In this document: positions 5,975 through 7,397 of the stretch, piece after piece
Layout: the number at the start of each line of letters is the position of its first letter
Position numbering within the stretch: the first letter of the stretch is position 1
DNA from: Clostridiales bacterium
GTDB lineage: Bacteria; Bacillota; Clostridia; Oscillospirales; Ruminococcaceae
Direction of reading: 5' to 3'
DNA: 7,397 bases
NCBI GenBank assembly: GCA_012800685.1
Contig: JAAZIT010000347.1
Location: forward strand, 1 to 7,397
Notes under the pieces: model-generated
What the model saw: only the letters and a program-made list of their open reading frames with translations
Database searches by the model: none
What the model was told of the DNA's origin: nothing
Position numbers and translations under genes: made by a program

Positions 5975-6556
5975 ATGAAAAACAAAAAAGTATTAATCAT
6001 GGTCGAGGGAGCTATTATGATAGCTCTAGCAACAGTCCTAAGCTACATTAAGTTTGGTTGGGCATGGGGTGGCTCAATAACCCTCTTGTCAATGCTGCCA
6101 ATCGTTTTATTTAGCATTAAGCGTGGAGTAAAATGGGGACTTATAGTTTCATTTCTATACTCACTAACACAGTTCGCTCAAGGGGTAAATGAGGGGTTGT
6201 TTAGCTGGGGCTTGTCCGCAACTATGCTTGTAGCCTGTATCATCTTTGATTATATTCTTGCATTTACAGTAATAGGTTTTGCTGGTATGTTTAGAAAAAA
6301 AGGGCTAGGTGGTTGGATTACTGGAATAGTAACTGTTATGCTTATTCGTTTTGCCTGCCATTACATTAGTGGGGTAGTAATATGGAAGAGTATGGGAACT
6401 CTATGGAAAGGCTTTGCAACAAGCAATACATATATTTACAGCTTAGTATATAATGGTGCCTATATGGTTCCAGAGATATTATTTACAACAATTGCTGCTG
6501 TACTTTTACTTAAGCTTCCACAGGTTAAAAAAATAGTTGAACCAGTTAAAGACTAA
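5975..6556 (+). CDS. thiT: ECF transporter substrate-binding subunit for thiamine, ThiT (YuaJ)
   Basis: This 193-residue membrane protein has about six hydrophobic segments, the size and form of an ECF-type S component. It binds thiamine and works with the shared EcfT/EcfA/EcfA' energising module, which is not in this window. Family features are GWAWGGSITLLSMLPI (28-43) near the first helices, H129 and W137 in CHYISGVVIW, and Y155 and N160 in YSLVYNGAYMVPE. The H-to-W and Y-to-N spacings match the thiamine-contacting residues of Lactococcus ThiT. D92 in FDYILAF probably stands where the family has an acidic ligand residue. The ATG at 5975 follows AAAGGAG (5960-5966). Expression is under the TPP riboswitch directly upstream, which supports thiamine as substrate. 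It is convergent with the ogg gene. Confidence 0.96.
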   Translation: MKNKKVLIMVEGAIMIALATVLSYIKFGWAWGGSITLLSMLPIVLFSIKRGVKWGLIVSFLYSLTQFAQGVNEGLFSWGLSATMLVACIIFDYILAFTVIGFAGMFRKKGLGGWITGIVTVMLIRFACHYISGVVIWKSMGTLWKGFATSNTYIYSLVYNGAYMVPEILFTTIAAVLLLKLPQVKKIVEPVKD

Positions 6557-6573
6557 GTCATATTTAAAAAAAT

Positions 6574-6601
6574 AAGAGGTCATTATATAGTGACCTCTTT
6601 T
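6574..6601. terminator. Bidirectional terminator between thiT and ogg
   Basis: AAGAGGTCA (6574-6582) pairs perfectly with TGACCTCTT (6591-6599) around an 8-nt loop. On the plus strand it ends in TTTT (6598-6601). On the minus strand it is followed by TATT and a run of seven T (complement of the A-run before 6573). It therefore suits both converging genes: 17 nt after the thiT stop and only 1 nt past the ogg stop. Confidence 0.88.
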
Positions 6602-6602
6602 A

Positions 6603-7397
6603 TTATTTTAAATTTCTAACATAGTGGAAAAGATATTGCTGTGCAATTCCCTCAACTCCATTAACACATTTAGGAAGTCCGTTAGGGTAATATTCTTCCA
6701 TAACTCTTTTAATCCACACGTCCACCGGAAACGCTTCTGTACGGTACATTCCATATAGCAAGGCACATTCAGCGACCTTAGGTCCAACGCCTTTAATCGT
6801 CATCAGTGACTGTCTGGCTGTGTCCATATCGCTTTTTGAAATTATATCAAGATTAAGCTCGCCTGATGCAAGCTTTTGTGCGGCATCAATTAAATACTTA
6901 GCCCTAAACCCAGCACGTAAAAATGACAAGCTTTCAACAGTTTCATCAGCCAGTTGATTGTATGTAGGAAATCCCTGATATTTTTCACTTAAACGTGATA
7001 TAATACCCTTAATTCGAGGAATATTATTGTTTTGAGAAATTATAAATGAACAAAGTGCTTCCCATTTATCTTGCTTCAAAAGCCTAATTCCTGGAGCAAA
7101 CCTGCACGCCTTATTAAGTGTCTCATCTTGTGAAAACTGTTTTTTAAGGGCCCCATAATCGGTGTTAAAATCAAAATAATCTACCCATATATTCAAAAAA
7201 TCCTCTTTAGATGTGTTGTGAAAGATAAAAGTATCTGTATTTAGACTTACATTATCACAAACTTTATCTTGGTCGCTGTTCTTAGTTATATCATTAGTTC
7301 CAGATAAAGAACTTAATTTAGTAATATCATTAGAACTATCACTAATGCAACTAATTTTTAAGGGTTTATTTAAAAAAAATCCAGTATAACTATTATC
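6603..7397 (-). CDS. ogg: 8-oxoguanine DNA glycosylase/AP lyase (Ogg family), N-terminus outside window
   Basis: The frame is open from the right edge to the stop at 6605-6603, giving 264 residues, numbered here from the edge. The enzyme removes 8-oxoguanine opposite C and nicks the abasic site. The helix-hairpin-helix/GPD region is complete: SQNNNIPRI, then IKGVGPKVAEC with the predicted Schiff-base lysine K207 (codon 6779-6777), and FPVDVW with the catalytic aspartate D226 (codon 6722-6720). Their 19-residue spacing equals that of human OGG1 K249/D268. Residues 1-16 (DNSYTGFFLNKPLKIS) and 56-75 (TFIFHNTSKEDFLNIWVDYF) match the end of the family's N-terminal domain. Between them lies an unusual insert of about 40 residues, rich in S, T, N and D. 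The TTG at 7196 is not the start, because family sequence continues upstream of it. No in-frame Met precedes it within the window. Confidence 0.92.
   Translation of the reverse strand, partial: DNSYTGFFLNKPLKISCISDSSNDITKLSSLSGTNDITKNSDQDKVCDNVSLNTDTFIFHNTSKEDFLNIWVDYFDFNTDYGALKKQFSQDETLNKACRFAPGIRLLKQDKWEALCSFIISQNNNIPRIKGIISRLSEKYQGFPTYNQLADETVESLSFLRAGFRAKYLIDAAQKLASGELNLDIISKSDMDTARQSLMTIKGVGPKVAECALLYGMYRTEAFPVDVWIKRVMEEYYPNGLPKCVNGVEGIAQQYLFHYVRNLK
7282..7333. repeat. Imperfect 36-bp-spaced direct repeat inside ogg
   Basis: TTAGTTATATCATTAG (7282-7297) and TTAGTAATATCATTAG (7318-7333) match at 15 of 16 bases, with starts 36 bp apart. In the ogg frame each encodes NDITK, at residues 23-27 and 35-39 of the visible protein, exactly 12 codons apart. 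The repeat lies in the non-conserved insert and keeps the reading frame. Confidence 0.75.

Noticed and set aside
5785..6000. Minus-strand frame of 71 codons over the riboswitch
   Set aside because: It is antisense to the TPP aptamer, terminator and thiT start. The sequence conservation there is explained by the riboswitch.
6603..7196. A 197-residue ogg gene starting with TTG at 7196
   Set aside because: The frame stays open to the window edge, and family-like sequence (IFHNTSKEDF and DNSYTGFF) lies upstream, so 7196 is internal.
1..7397. Mobile element, defence system or novel multi-gene cluster
   Set aside because: All large frames are recognised families with their own terminators. No transposase, integrase, terminal repeats, CRISPR repeats or unexplained conserved operon is seen.

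Overview
The window looks like ordinary chromosomal DNA from a low-GC member of the Bacillota, most likely class Clostridia. The supports are AT-rich sequence, strong AGGAG/GGAGG ribosome binding sites, near-perfect TTGACA/TATAAT promoters, a TPP riboswitch ending in a terminator ahead of an ECF-type thiamine transporter, and a protein with choline-binding-like cell-wall repeats. Species cannot be read from the sequence. Nothing suggests a phage, insertion sequence, CRISPR array or defence island.

Layout, left to right. (1) Positions 1-471, minus strand: the N-terminal 157 residues of a membrane-anchored protein with about 20-residue aromatic/glycine cell-wall-binding repeats; it runs off the left edge. 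(2) Positions 472-754: a divergent intergenic region with a promoter for each flanking gene. (3) Positions 755-3265, plus strand: a cytoplasmic GH2 beta-mannosidase, followed by a hairpin terminator. (4) Positions 3406-3828: tandem consensus promoters, tRNA-Thr(TGT), tRNA-Tyr(GTA) and a terminator. (5) Positions 3979-5802, plus strand: the translational GTPase TypA/BipA. (6) Positions 5815-5952: a TPP riboswitch with an intrinsic terminator, controlling (7) thiT at 5975-6556. (8) A bidirectional terminator at 6574-6601, shared with (9) a convergent 8-oxoguanine DNA glycosylase (Ogg family, 6603-7397, minus strand), whose N-terminus lies beyond the right edge.

The genes do not form one pathway. 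They are housekeeping functions (translation, thiamine uptake, DNA repair) next to a mannoside-degrading enzyme and a cell-surface protein. No undescribed multi-gene system is visible. The points most worth checking are a roughly 40-residue low-complexity insertion with a 36-bp imperfect repeat inside the N-terminal domain of the Ogg protein, an extra hairpin and variant core in the TPP riboswitch with a plausible antiterminator pairing, and a perfect inverted repeat overlapping the -35 box of the mannosidase promoter.
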